The notes beneath the pieces are model-generated. The model ran no database searches, was not told the DNA's origin, and worked only from the letters and a program-made list of their open reading frames with translations. This document shows, in pieces, positions 1 to 11,236 of a stretch of DNA of 57,892 nt. The translations under genes and the position numbers were made by a program. The number at the start of each line of letters is the position of its first letter. Position 1 is the stretch's first letter. Origin of the DNA: Candolleomyces eurysporus (Eukaryota > Basidiomycota > Agaricomycetes > Agaricales > Psathyrellaceae). Where the stretch lies: the NCBI GenBank assembly GCA_027579435.1, contig JANBPK010001497.1, positions 1 to 57,892 of the forward strand. The letters are read 5' to 3'.

Positions 1-552
1 TTCCCCTACGCACCGGTCGATTACACGCCTGGCGGTATGCCTCCCGGGATGCCACAACCGCAACCAGGTGCTCCGCAGCAGCCACCGCAAGCAGTCCCGG
101 CACAGACTCGTGGCCCCGAAGACGGTGGTGCAGGCGCGAATGGTGGTCGAGCCTTGAGTAACAGCAAGCGAGCAGAACAGAACAGAAAGGCCCAGCGTGC
201 CTTCAGAGAGCGTCGGGACCAGTGAGTACAGCCATCTTCCCCTCTTTAGACGAGGAGGCATTTTGAGACAAACCACCCCAGGCATGTCAAGTATCTCGAA
301 TCGCGGTCGCAGCTGCTCGATGCTGCCCTCCAGTCTGCCGATGAAGCGAATCGTCGATGGGAGGAGTGTCGTGCGCTGGTCGATCAATTGCGGGTGGAGA
401 ATGCTGCACTACGAGCGGCCCTCAGCCAGGCAACCCTGATTACCCCTGGCCCACCTCCTGCCGCACCATTTGAAGACCAGAATAAAGCCGCCGCGAACGC
501 AGAGGCCAAGACGGACGGTGCACCTACTCTGGCAGAGCAAAAGAACGAGTGA
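1..552 (+). CDS. bZIP transcription factor, Yap/Pap1-like (5' partial)
   Basis: The frame is open from the first base, so the N-terminus lies outside the window. Exons are 1-221 and 282-552, with a 60-nt GT-AG intron splitting a Gln codon inside the basic region. A Pro/Gln-rich stretch (first ~50 residues seen) is followed by the basic region NRKAQRAFRERRDQ and then a leucine-zipper-like heptad region (HVKYLESRSQLL ... LRVENAALRAAL). The NxxAQRAFRERR signature is typical of the fungal Yap1/Pap1 group of stress-response bZIP factors, which act as nuclear DNA-binding dimers. The visible part ends about 50 residues after the zipper, with no cysteine-rich C-terminal domain of the redox-sensing Yap1 type, so a direct Yap1 orthologue is unlikely. 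Class call is confident; the specific target pathway is not known. Confidence 0.88.
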
Positions 553-1156
553 GCCAGCCAGCAGTAGTAGCAGATAGAGCCTTTGAAGGACCCTTGTTTA
601 TGCCGTTCCGAACTGTCGATTACCTTTCCTGTATCAATAGCCCATATGAGACTGCGATACCACCAGTGTACTCGAACCAGAGGTCGGTGTGTTGGTCAGA
701 GAGATGAAAAGAGAGGCGAGGACGTTGCAAGAGCCATGACNTTTTTTATGTAACCGCTTTGTCAACATGTTCTTTGTCATCCAGTGTGTTGTCTCCTCAT
801 TCCAGGTGCTGTATATCACCATTCTGTCCAGTGCATCGTGGTGACAGGGACGACAGACGGTGAGGCACCGTCTGGAGAGGGTGCCGCCGGGATTGCTGGC
901 AAGTCCGACAGCTCACCATGAATTTGAGAAGAATTTGGCTTCTGCAATTGAGGCATAAAAAAGAGAGAGCGCTCCATGATACTTTACAACGTCCGTCCAT
1001 GCATTCGTCAATTCTGGAGGCTTTTACGTATCTATTCCACAGGCCAATCGCACAACGCGCTCCTCGTCGTACTTCCTTCTCGCCAATTTTGATCACGTGC
1101 CTATATGTCAACGTCGCGTCCTGGGCGCGTCTCAGAATTTCATTCCAACCACAACC
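553..1156. other. intergenic region upstream of the TPP1-like gene
   Basis: About 600 bp between two genes on the same strand. I see no supported gene; open frames on both strands here lack coding character. It holds one N (741) next to a T6 run and the GATCACGTG site described separately. Confidence 0.6.
1091..1099 (+). promoter_or_regulatory. GATCACGTG element upstream of the TPP1-like gene
   Basis: E-box core CACGTG flanked by GAT, ending 57 bp before the start codon at 1157. The same 9-mer (or its complement) occurs in three other promoter gaps of this window. CACGTG is the known core site of Cbf1/USF-type bHLH factors; which protein binds here is inference. Confidence 0.5.
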
Positions 1157-3010
1157 ATGGCCGACACTCTCAAGCCTTGGATTGCTCCATATCTCATTGA
1201 TATTGCAGAAACGCATGGCGCTGATTTGTCTGCCATACCAGTTTCCTCAAAGTCGCAAAAGGGCCAGATTATCCGGGTATGGGCCCCTGTGCTCCATGTT
1301 GGCCGTTGCCTTCACTGACGCGACTGGTGGCAGCTTTTGACTGACCCATCCAAGGCGGGCCCGTTATGGGGAATGCTCTCTGATGGAGAGCTGTCCTTGC
1401 CAGTCAAACTGGCCAAGGATGCTATTGACGAGGACCGACAGTGCGCCCCGTTCTCCATTCCATTGGTCTCCACGAGCTAAGGCGTTCTTTGCTAGCATTT
1501 ACGATGAGCCTCTCTCAGATAACTGCATTCTACTTGTGAAAAAACATAGAGTAATCTTCTGTCGAGCACCGCAGGGTATCGGTGCAGGCATGTCTTCAGA
1601 CGGACGGCTCGTCATCGAATGCAGCTCGTTTGGCCGCTCGGGGAGAGTGCCCCAAGCAATTCTGGGAGAACCTAAACCTCTAACAGGACATGCTGACCTT
1701 CACGTATGGTCGGAAGCCCTAAAGCAAGAAGGCGGAGCTGGGTGGGTATACACCTTGGAATATTCCAATCTATTTCATTCATTCTTCCTACAGAAATATT
1801 CTCAAACAGAGGAAACAGCAAACATCAAACTCCATTAGGGGTGCCAAAGATTCTGTCGCCACTCCACCACCTGTCATCGAACAGAAGAAACCTGTATGTA
1901 TTCTTATTGATGTTCGATACCGTGTTCTCACCGTCCGACGTAGACACTCATTGCTCGATCACGGGCGCGTATTCCGACTGAACTCTTTTTGTCCTTTGTT
2001 GACAAGCTTGGTGAGTTCACTACCTGCTTTCCAGAGTCCAATGCTGAACAAGGACAGTTTATAATGACAGAGATCCTGTAACTCTTCCTCAGCAACAGGC
2101 CCTTCAAAAGACGGACCCACTCAAGTCCGCCAGAGTGACGCCTTGCAGGGAAGATACTGCTTCTGCCTCGAAGCGATCAGTGGAATCTTCTCCAGAAGTA
2201 TTCATTGAGGGATGGTCTCCCACTCCGGCGCGAACCCGTTCGTTATCTCCTGCACCGCCGCACTCCCCTCTTCACACGCGGTTGCGACCATCACAACTGC
2301 TGCTCAGCGATTGTGAAATTCCAGAGGACGAATCACAGATGGAAGAGGTCGAGAACGGTGATGTTCCCTCGTCAAGCCTTCCAATGCCAGGGCCGACTCC
2401 GGGCCAGGAGCCAACGCTGGACGAAGACAAAATGGAAATCGATCTTCAGAGACCTGTCTCATACGAGCAGCCGTATCCTCCGGAATCGCGCAAGGTGCCC
2501 AAGCCACCTTCGCCGAAAAGTTTCCCCAAGGATGGCGCTGGGATCGTTCTGGTGCCTAATTCTGATGTATCAATGGCTGGATCATCTCAGCCTTCGCAGA
2601 GTATGGCTTCGCAGGAAATGCTGCCTCTGAGAAGAGCCCTCTCTCTGCGAGATCTGAACGTTGCCCCGGGTGAGAAGACTCGGGGCAGCAAAAGAACAAG
2701 TGCACAGCTGAGTCAGGAGGTCAACTACGATGGCGACGAAGAGTCGGCGGAGAAGCCTGTGCGGGCTGGGAAAAAGAATCGGCTGGGAAGGACGGATTCG
2801 TGTCGATCTGTGAACAGAGAAGAGGGCCCTGCCAAGCATCGCCCTGGGACCGGCAGCGGGAACCACGACGCGGAGGCGTGGAGGGTGCCCGCGTTTCTGA
2901 AGAGAAAACGGGAGCAAAGAGAGCCGTTTGGCGAGTATCCATGGCCCATCGTTTCTGTGAGCCAGATACTGGACATCCTGGCCGAGTCGGATAGCCGGCG
3001 CCGTGTGTAA
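1157..3010 (+). CDS. TPP1/Tpz1-like shelterin subunit candidate
   Basis: Six exons: 1157-1276, 1334-1440, 1496-1741, 1794-1893, 1944-2010, 2058-3010; all junctions keep frame and give 530 aa. The N-terminal ~155 residues look like the OB fold shared by vertebrate TPP1, fission yeast Tpz1 and Est3: LKPWI at residues 5-9, then LLTDPSKAGPLWGMLSDG at 41-58, followed by a charged strand. In TPP1 family members the same order is seen (a PWI-like motif, a hydrophobic strand, an LxxSDG turn). The remaining two thirds is a Ser/Pro/Glu-rich disordered region ending in a short conserved-looking tail (WRVPAFLKRKR ... PWPIVSVSQIL). Family members bridge the telomere end-binding protein Pot1 to other shelterin parts and recruit telomerase. 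Start chosen at the first ATG with an intact OB fold. Assignment rests on motif order, not on a search. Confidence 0.68.
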
Positions 3011-3625
3011 ATTATTCCATAAATAATTAGAATTACATAATATGCGGGCAAGTTGTGTTTTTGCGCTTAACTTTGACTTGGCTTTGCTCGAGCGAGCTCA
3101 TCGTGCCCAACGACGAGCAGCCCTTTTTCCACCCCGTCCACCTCTTTCTGTCTCCCCCAGCCCGTCCCCACCGCCTGTCTGGGCCTCGACGGCGAGCTCC
3201 TCGTCGTCCATCGGCAAGCTGTCCCCCCCAGATATCTCCTCCGAGTTCGCTTGCAGCCCATAAAGCACCGTCTGCGACCGCAGGCTCCTCGTCGAGGGAT
3301 CTCATTTTCACGTTTATGAGCATATCCTTTGGCTGCCTCAGCCTTATGTCCCTCGGCAACCCGTTTGCAGAGCTGCTGAGCCTTGTGCTGGGCAAGAGCG
3401 ATCTCCAGTCATTCTTCTGCCTCCTCGTCTTTTTCATAGTATCTCTCGTCCTTGGCAAGTTTTTCTCTCTTTTTCGTCCGTTGTGCATGCTCATACTCTC
3501 CGTCACCTCAGCATATTTAACGAATCCAACCGAAAACTCTTTCCGTACCTATCTCACCGAGCAGTCCTTCCGGCACCACCTCACCCGGCTCGACGACAAC
3601 CTCGACAGCGAGCAGGCCATCCACG
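3011..3625. other. intergenic region with conflicting minus-strand coding signal
   Basis: No clean gene model. On the minus strand a Lys/Glu-rich frame (EKLAKDERYYEKDEEAEE, then after one TGA ALAQHKAQQL ... GHKAEAAKGYAHKREN) is followed in another frame by an acidic/Gly-rich stretch (LPMDDEELAVEAQ) ending at a stop at 3098. These look protein-like but I could not join them with ordinary splice sites. The plus-strand open frame here is Leu/Phe-rich, as expected for the antisense of a charged protein. It may be a small minus-strand gene with sequencing errors, or untranslated leader of the next gene. Confidence 0.35.
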
Positions 3626-3789
3626 ATGGCCTCTCGTCTCGTTCCTTCCATTCGGCTTCTTTTTCGCGCTCAGTGAAGGCTTCCACCGCCGATCGTAATG
3701 GTCCTTTCCACTTTGCAAACCGGGCATCGATATCCCTCCGAACCCCAAAGCACATTTTTCACAGTTTTGCTATCTTCACTATCGCCGCC

Positions 3790-5997
3790 ATGGTCCCTGT
3801 TCACAAAGGGAGCCAGCCGTCGGATGAGCAAGATGGATGGTCGATATCGGATTCCTGGTATATCGGGGCCTTTGGCAAATGGTGGAGAGGTGGAGTCTGG
3901 GAGACTTGGTATCAGGACGTTATCACCCGGTCAAAGGATGAGGAGAGCTGGAGTTCTGGCATTCTCAGCATGAAAAATCTGGATATGCTGTCCGACTTTC
4001 ATGGTTCGTCGCCGCCTTTTTAACCCCACTCCTGCTTTAACTTATCGCCTGCCACCCCTTAGCTGGGTCCTACGTCCCAAAGACTCTCCCTTTCCATTCT
4101 CTCAAGCAGTCCCCACCGAAGCTGAGGAATCGTGATCATCTCATGCACAAGTCATCCCGGAATAACAGCCCTCCTCCTCTGGCCAAGTCAGCTTCGCTTC
4201 CTCTCCATACCAAACGTCTCCCGATGCTGCCCGTGGAACGTTGCGATTACCTGTNCCCCCGCTGCATCGTGCGCACCCACGTCCTCAATTACCCCTGCTG
4301 GTTCCTCTGTCATGCCCACACGTTCAACTGTGTTTGATCAGTCCCCTCTGATTGCTGAAGTGCTTCGCCAAATATCAGCCTCTACCGCTGCAGTTCAAGA
4401 TCTGCGCGCACAGTACAGCGACTATCAGAAAACCGCGAATCAGTCACACGAAACCCTGAACCTCGAGCTCGAGTCATGTCGCGAGCGCAAACGGCAAGAG
4501 GATGCTTCGCGATCAGAAATGAAGACCAAAACCAAACAACTCGACGATCAGAAGCGCACGGCAGAAGGGTTCAAACGAGAGGCAGAAAAGAAGCTCAAGG
4601 CCGCACAGACAACCCGGGACAACACACTTGGTCGTATCGAATTTTTGGACAAGGAAATGAACACATTACGGACTCGTACTCAGCACGACCACGACTTTCT
4701 TGCACGGAAATCGGCGGACATGCCCGAGGTGGAGTTGGAATTATCTCAAGCTCTGGAACAAAAGAAGAAAGAGATCAAGACCACCGAGGAGCTGTTGCTC
4801 AGCTTGAATCGTCGTTCACGGGAATTAGAAGAAAAACTTTCCTCGGAGCGCGAACGATTAGAGTCACTCAGGCAGAAAGCTGAACTTCGCAAACAGGAAT
4901 ATTCACCGATCAACCATATCGCAGCGAATGACGACTTGCCTGTCCAGTATCCATACACTCTTCACGATCAACCGCCGGTATACAGCATGGACTCCCCATC
5001 GTCCCCAGTTCATCCCGATGGCGTCCACGGTTCTATGCACCAGTTCGGAATGAGCCTTCCCCTCGCTAAATCATCATCGCAATACGACGCCGGCGGATAT
5101 CCCTACAGCGACATAGACCTGTCTTCTGCAACAAGACGGACGCAAGCATACACCAGCATTGGCACCGCATCGGACCATCATGTTGACCTTTCCAGGTCCA
5201 TTCCGTTAGACAATGACCCCACTTTGAACCCGTCCTGGAGCAACAACTCGTTGTATTCGTTGTCTTCCGGTGATAGCACCTCGACTACGGCCTCTCTTTT
5301 CAACAGCATGAACGACGCTCAACTCGATTCCGATTTGCGGCCGTCCAGGGGTTACGACAACTTCCACGAATACCCTCTCGACGGAGGGTTGAACGGCCAA
5401 TATCCTTGGACATCTCAACAAGACGTCAACTTAATGGACGAGATGGGGTATCTTCGTGAAGAGTACAAGGCCCAAAAATCTGCGAGCACCGCCTCCGGTC
5501 GTCAGAAGAAAGGTCTCAACCCAGATGCAAAGGTTTTCAGCCTTCCTAGGAAACTTTCTCCTCCCGGAATCCTCCACCTCCCGTCCAACCCGGTCACTTA
5601 CGATGCTCTGAACCCGAACGGCCTTGTCAACCCCAAGTTACCCTCGGCGACCTCTACCAGCAGCTCCCTCTTGCGTGCCTTTGCCCCTTCGCGCGCAGAG
5701 CGGGAGGCGCTGCAGCGTGCGTTGGGCGGGTCGACGAACAGCAGTTTCGAGCGGTTGCCAAGTTTGAGCGAGGTTGGGAGCATACCGTCCTCCCCGTCGC
5801 ATGTTCATGCAGAAGCCTTCAACCTCTCTCTGTCCCAGACGGCCAAGGAATCAGCAGCGGCACCCAAGACTTTCAACCTGCCCTCGTGGTTGACTGTCCT
5901 CCCGAACATCAAGAAGTCTCGTTTTAAACCATGGGACGATGAGGAGCCGGTATCCACCATCTCAAGCGTAGAGGATGCTGCAGTCGCAAAGTCGTAG
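3790..5997 (+). CDS. coiled-coil protein of unknown function
   Basis: Exons 3790-4003, 4063-4254 and 4256-5997, skipping the N at 4255; this gives 715 aa in one frame. With the N kept, the protein splits into two truncated frames. The N-terminal ~70 residues are Trp-rich (DSWYIGAFGKWW, WETWYQD). A long charged coiled coil follows the N position (roughly residues 155-330, from LIAEVLRQISAS to LRQKAELRKQEY). The last ~380 residues are Ser/Pro/Tyr-rich and look disordered. The ATG at 3790 has a strong context (gccgccATGG). An alternative 5' exon 3626-3672 spliced to 3765 would add an Arg/hydrophobic leader beginning MASRLVPSIRLLFRA. I do not recognise the family. A structural or scaffolding role would only be a guess. 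Confidence 0.75.
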
Positions 5998-6607
5998 AAC
6001 ATAATTTTTTGAGATTAGTAGCCTTTCGGTGCAATCTAATACGTATGGTATAAATTTATAGCCAGATGTATTGCCAAGAGCTTTTCTTGCTGTCCTTATT
6101 GTGTATTGTGTAAAACCAAGTAGTTGAATCCATATTTCTTGTTGAAGTCAGTGTGCACACTTGGTTCGTGTATAAAGTCATAAAAATTCGTTATCATCGT
6201 AAGAAATAGGACTGTAATCAACGGTAGACGAAATACCCTGGCTCGTCACAGCGCCTGCGGACAACGAGTGAGAAAGGGTACATCATCATCTACAGAAGAA
6301 AAGGAGGAAACAAATGAAGGAAGGAATGACAGGATGGTTGGATGGATGTACCGTACGGGAGGCCGTCAGATTATCTGTCCATGAAACGAGGATTATAGAA
6401 GTTGTACAAAGGCCCCAAACGAAAACAACGTTCAACAGCTAGGGTAAGGTAATGCGAAAAAGACAAGAAAGCACAGCGATACAGTTGTTGTGTGGAACGC
6501 GAGCCCGGATCTTGGTATTCGAAGGGATATATATCGATGGTATAATCAGGACGATAATAATGAGCTGATAAGACAAGAGAGTCGCGGGTTAAGGCGGGAA
6601 ACGCCAG
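5998..6607. other. convergent 3' intergenic region
   Basis: 610 bp between the ends of two converging genes. AT-richer than its surroundings, with no open frame of coding character; presumably 3' untranslated regions and polyadenylation signals. Confidence 0.6.
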
Positions 6608-8425
6608 TTACCGTGCGCCGTCAAGGATACCACGCACATCGTCGACTGTGGCCAAATCGGTGAGGAAGGGCACGAGGTCGGTTAATTCGGTATCGTGGGG
6701 ATCATTAAACCAGGATGAGACAGGGACGGCATTGTTAGGGTGGAAGATGTACGATGCAGGAGAGTTATCCAAGATAATGGTGTCGCTTATTGGACGACCA
6801 AGCTGCGACAGATCCTGTGTAGCCAAGTCAGCATGAATGGGTTATGCCGAGATGATAATCGTATTCACCTTGACATAGTTGCCTTTGTGGTTGTAACAAC
6901 TTTCTCGGAATAAACGATGGGAGACCACCTGATGGATGTCCAGCTTGTCCAAGACAGGATCGGCATACTGAAAATCATAATGAGGATGAGAGTTGACTGA
7001 CATGATCGAAATGAACGCTTACCTTGCTCAAACTAGCCGTGAACACGACAATTTCATAAATCTCGCCCATCTTTTTGAGAAAGTTGTCGACACCAGGGCG
7101 CTTGATCACGTAGACGTTGTGCCAATGATACTCAATTTCTACAGGCACAACGTAATCGGCTTGTGATATCGACTGAGAAAAAACGGTCACTAAGAAGGAC
7201 TCGTTGTCAGGAGTCAGCGACAGACCTTGAAGCTACTGTGCACAAGCGTCTCGTCCAAGTCTAGTACAAGGCACTTCCTGCCGGCATGTATCGGAGCAAT
7301 AGGGGGAAGCAAAGGTCTTGGGACACCATCCTAGGGAGGGACAGGGGTCAGTATAAGAAGATACGAGCTGAACGAGGACGTACCGGTCCAATTGGAATGC
7401 CAGCACCTCCATTACGAATGAGTTTATCTTCCTCCTCATCGTCATCCAAATTCACATCATCGAGATCATCATCCTCTGTGAAGCTGGTCCCTTCAGATTC
7501 GTTACCGTCGACGCCGTGATGAGGCCGTTCGGGAGTAGGTGGAAGACCAGTGGAGCCAGGAGCTTGAACAGCACCCGCCATAAGACCCTCTGTTTCCGCT
7601 GCGGGGCGGAGGGTCGGAGTAGTAGGACGAACAACGGTCTCCTCCTGGGGCTCCGGCTCTGATTTTTCGGTCGGTGGCGCTTGGTCTTCCTCGGTTTTCT
7701 TTTCGGGTTCTGGTTGGTGTGCTGGCGAAGAGGCGCTGGCCTGAGCGACTTGAGGTTGCTCTTCATCGACAACCTGCGTCACGGCCTGTTTCTCCTGCTG
7801 CTGCGTAGTTGGTGACGATTGGGAAGACGATGAGGGATAGACATCGACGTCGATATTGTGCGCGCGGGAAGGAGCTATGCAGGGAAGCAGTACGCGAACG
7901 ACTCTGGACAAAAAGGATGGTTTTGGAGGGCGAGGGCTCCCTGGCTTGACACCATTAGCCTTGGGAGGGTTTTCATGGGCAGTCGAGGGTGACTTGTTCG
8001 CAGTTAACGTTGGCGACATGGACGCGTCCTCAGACCTCTCTGGCTCATGCAAATTGTTCTGTTCCTCCTTGTGGGGGACACGTGTTGACGGTTCTGGGAG
8101 AGTATCTGACAGACCAAAGGGTCCCTGAGACGACCGCCGATGGACTAGAGAAAAGCAGGGACTTACCCTTCTCAGGGCCTCCCTCAGCGGAGGCGGCGCT
8201 CGACGCCTGCGCCTGCGGCTTGGAAGCCTCTGCCGACGCTTCGTGCGAAGGGGTGTCGTCGTTGACGTGTCCCGGGTTGTCTTGGGAGGTGCTGGAAGGC
8301 ATGTGTGACGAGAGTGACGGGGAACCCGACGAAGAAGACTGCAAAGCTTGTGGTGCAGACTTGGATGGCGAGGGCGAGGAGGAGGAGAGGGGCGGCGATG
8401 AGGACGACGACGGGGCGACGGCCAT
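6608..8425 (-). CDS. Psr1/SCP-like CTD small phosphatase (HAD superfamily)
   Basis: Six exons (minus strand): 8425-8167, 8105-7384, 7330-7226, 7172-7023, 6967-6869, 6814-6608; 513 aa. Residues 1-330 are Ser/Pro/Glu-rich and disordered, with a short basic/hydrophobic patch ([13 protein letters not shown]). The C-terminal ~185 residues form the FCP1/NLI-interacting-factor phosphatase domain: [17 protein letters not shown] with the DLDET catalytic motif near residue 351, [37 protein letters not shown], and [19 protein letters not shown]. Yeast Psr1/Psr2 are plasma-membrane phosphatases in the sodium/general stress response, and the animal SCPs act on RNA polymerase II CTD. The N-terminal double cysteine used for palmitoylation in yeast Psr1 is not visible. 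The gene is divergent from the HMMR-like gene with 121 bp between start codons. Confidence 0.92.
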
Positions 8426-8489
8426 GAGGGGGGGTCTGGGAAAAAGGGCGGTAATTCCCCTGAAAATACGAATTTATTGGGATGCGGAA

Positions 8490-8498
8490 CACGTGATC
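8490..8498 (-). promoter_or_regulatory. GATCACGTG element in a bidirectional promoter
   Basis: Reads CACGTGATC on the plus strand. It lies in the 121-bp gap between the start codons of the Psr1-like gene (8425, minus) and the HMMR-like gene (8547, plus), so it could serve both. Confidence 0.5.
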
Positions 8499-8546
8499 CG
8501 ACGCGTCCGTTGACAGCGGGCGCGTTCAACAAGCCTCCGCTCTCCC

Positions 8547-10860
8547 ATGTTCGCCAAGGGCCAGCGATTCGAAAAGCCAGTCGGTGAGTCCCATGCCCAC
8601 AGCGGTATACGACGTAGAGCTCACAAAGTGCAGTCTCGGATACACCAGGCCCTACAGACTATAACCCCCAAGGTGGGTCTTGATGGTTCTTTAGTGAAAG
8701 CACCATGTTTATGTGGGTTAGAACCCAACTTTGACTCGTACAAGCGAGGTGCCTTTCTTGATAAGTCTCAGAGATTTCAAGAACCAGAGTCTCCCACCAC
8801 TCCTGCCTATCACATGAACCGCACCAAGCCCACACAGGNCCCCCGCTCACAAGCCCTCTGCCTCCTCTGTAGACCGCTATGCCATTCTCCAGAGAAAGGT
8901 CGAGGAGCTGGAGCGTGTGCATCTAGAGGGGAAGAAGACGGTAAGCACCGCGTTCGGGAGCTTGACCGAGCCTCTAATTTACTTACACTCGTTTGCAACA
9001 GCACCAAGCTGAGGTTGAGCGCCTCAAAAGTGAACTTGCCAAGCACCAGAAACAGCAAATGGAGAGCACCGAGCTCATCGAAAAGCAGAAGAAGCTAAAT
9101 TCCCTTCTCGAGGCTCGTATTCAAGATCTCAAGCGCACGACATCCTCTGAACAGACGGAAGTCAAGGAACTGCGATCCAAGCTACGCCTCCTCGAAGCCG
9201 AGCGCAATCGACTCCAGCTTGACTCCTCAGGGGTCCAGGAACTCAAGGCGTCTCTGCACTCCCTTGAAGCTAAGCGCCGAGAAGAGCTCCGAGAACGTGA
9301 CACACGTATCTCCGAGTTGGAACGGTCTCTAGCCGCAGAAAAGAAGGCCCGTGAGACCTTGTCCCGACAGCACCAACAGCTCAAGGAATCATCAGAATCA
9401 GAAAGCAAGTCTACTACCAAGAAACTCCAGACACTTCTCGATCAGAAAGTGGGCGAGGTGACCAAATTACAGCACGATCTTGCCCGCGTTCAGGAAACCA
9501 CCACTTCTCGTGAGGAGGAGCTTGTGTCACAGCTGGAGCAACATAAAACCCTTCTTTCCAATGTCGCCTCCCAATTCGGGAGATTGGCTTCCGAGTCAGT
9601 CCGTAGATCTTCCTATGAAGAACTCCAGGCAAAGCAAAATGTCACCCAGCTCCAGAAGCTGAAGCTCGAGCGCAAACTGGCAAACGCGGAGTCCCAAGTG
9701 ACCGAGCTTGTGTCCTTCATCCGTCAGGTTCAAGAATCCAATTCACTCCTTTCTTGTCAGTTGGAAGACATGGTCCAAGAAGTTAACTTCGTTCGCCAGC
9801 ATAACGCCGACAATGTCAGGGACTCGTCTCCGGAGCTTCACACGCTTCTATCCCTCCAACGATCGCTGCACGATGATGAAGTCCGCCTATCTCAGATCAA
9901 TGAGAAGACGGCCGAACTGCTCGCGTCCTTCTATCAGATTCACTCAACCAACTTCGCAATCACCTCTTCCCTCCTCACTTCGGAACTCACGTTAACGGAC
10001 CTCATAGCGGATCAACATGCCAACCATCTTTCCGAAACTCTAGCATCCCATGAAGCCATCGCAAGTCGTCTTGAAACCATCGGCAAGGAATATGTGAAAC
10101 TACAGGAGAGCGTTGGCAGAGCTCACAGCGAGAAAGAGGCTGTGGAACGCGATCTTCGCAGTCTCAATCTCAAGATGGAAGCACAAGAGGCCGTTTTGAA
10201 TGAAGTAGAGTCGAAACATAGGCTGGCGTTGAGAAAAGAGCGCGACACAATCCAGCGTCTGACAGGTACAACCCAGAAACACCGAATGGCTGAAGACGCC
10301 CTCCGGCAGGAAATTGACAAGTACGTCTCCGCACAAACCACGATTGTCATTTACTGACTCCATTTTTTTCTTTGCTTAGACTATCCACCGATGTTGCCAA
10401 CCTCGAATGCTATGAACAGGCCTACGAGCAACTCTCGAAGCAAATTGCATCCCTCATCGCCCGCAACAAGATCGCCGAGGAAGAAGCCACTCAACTCAGC
10501 CAATGCAATGCCGAGATTCTGGGACATCACAACCCTGCCCAACGTATCATGTATGTGGACCGTATCCGACGCGAGCTTGCTGAGGCGAAACAGACAATCG
10601 CCGAACTTCGGCTCGAGAAGGAGAGGGCAGAAGCGCAAGGCGGTCAACTACAGCAAGAGCTTCAAATGTACACATCCATTATGGTTCCCGCAGCCAATAA
10701 GCCTCGGACGAACATGACACGGGTGACGAGGGTGCCTTTAACGAATATGACAGAGAACCTTAATCACTCTGCACTGCCAGCGAAATCCGTCGCTCAGAAA
10801 GTTCAAGAAGAGGTTTATGCCTCTCCCATTGCGGATTTAACGATTGACGAACTCATGTAA
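8547..10860 (+). CDS. HMMR-like coiled-coil spindle protein
   Basis: Exons 8547-8583, 8634-8672, 8722-8838, 8840-8940, 9002-10320 and 10380-10860, skipping the N at 8839; 697 aa. The N-terminus carries FAKGQRFEKP, then PGPTDYNP, then RGAFLDKSQRF. This is the arrangement of the animal hyaluronan-mediated motility receptor N-terminus (Pro-Gly-rich SHIPPO-like motif, then FQKSQRF). About 550 residues of unbroken coiled coil follow. Near the C-terminus ILGHHNPAQRIMYVDRIRRE resembles the conserved HMMR C-terminal GHxNxxQKIxxxxxLKxE segment. Animal HMMR is a microtubule and centrosome protein that targets the spindle pole. By analogy this would be a cytoplasmic/spindle-pole coiled-coil protein. The hyaluronan link of the animal name does not carry over. 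Confidence 0.82.
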
Positions 10861-11236
10861 TTTTCTTCTGCTGGATCCACGCTTTTTCGAACTTTTCCCG
10901 GACTATTACTCGTTGTGCATGTATTCTATAGCATCTGTATTTCATCTGGAGGTTGATTCATCATCGGTCAATGGCAACTAATCTAGAACAACGAGAACCG
11001 CTACACTTGGGCGCTTTGCCGTTCATGAATAAGATCAAATTGGATCGTCTATCTTGTAGAAATCGAATATGCGCTACAAACAAGGGTATCTCCACAAAAA
11101 ATACAAGAAATGTCCATGTAACATCCACGTTAAAGTCCGTAAAGAGATCGTGATCAGTCATGAGTAGCCAGACCCTTCATGTTCAATGGTGGTCCTGCCC
11201 CAAAGAACGGCTCATCCTCAACTCCGACTGGTACTT
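10861..11236. other. convergent 3' intergenic region
   Basis: 375 bp between two converging genes; no coding signal seen. Confidence 0.55.

Noticed and set aside
3055..3789. Leu/Phe-rich plus-strand open frame that could suggest a membrane protein
   Set aside because: Its hydrophobic part is the exact antisense of a Lys/Glu-rich frame, has low-quality codon texture, and no family match; only the part from 3790 (or the alternative leader exon) was kept.
8426..8532. Upstream extension of a minus-strand frame of the Psr1-like gene
   Set aside because: It is in the frame of exon 2, not exon 1. The spliced model with ATG at 8425 gives a continuous protein, and the extension begins at a different codon in the promoter.
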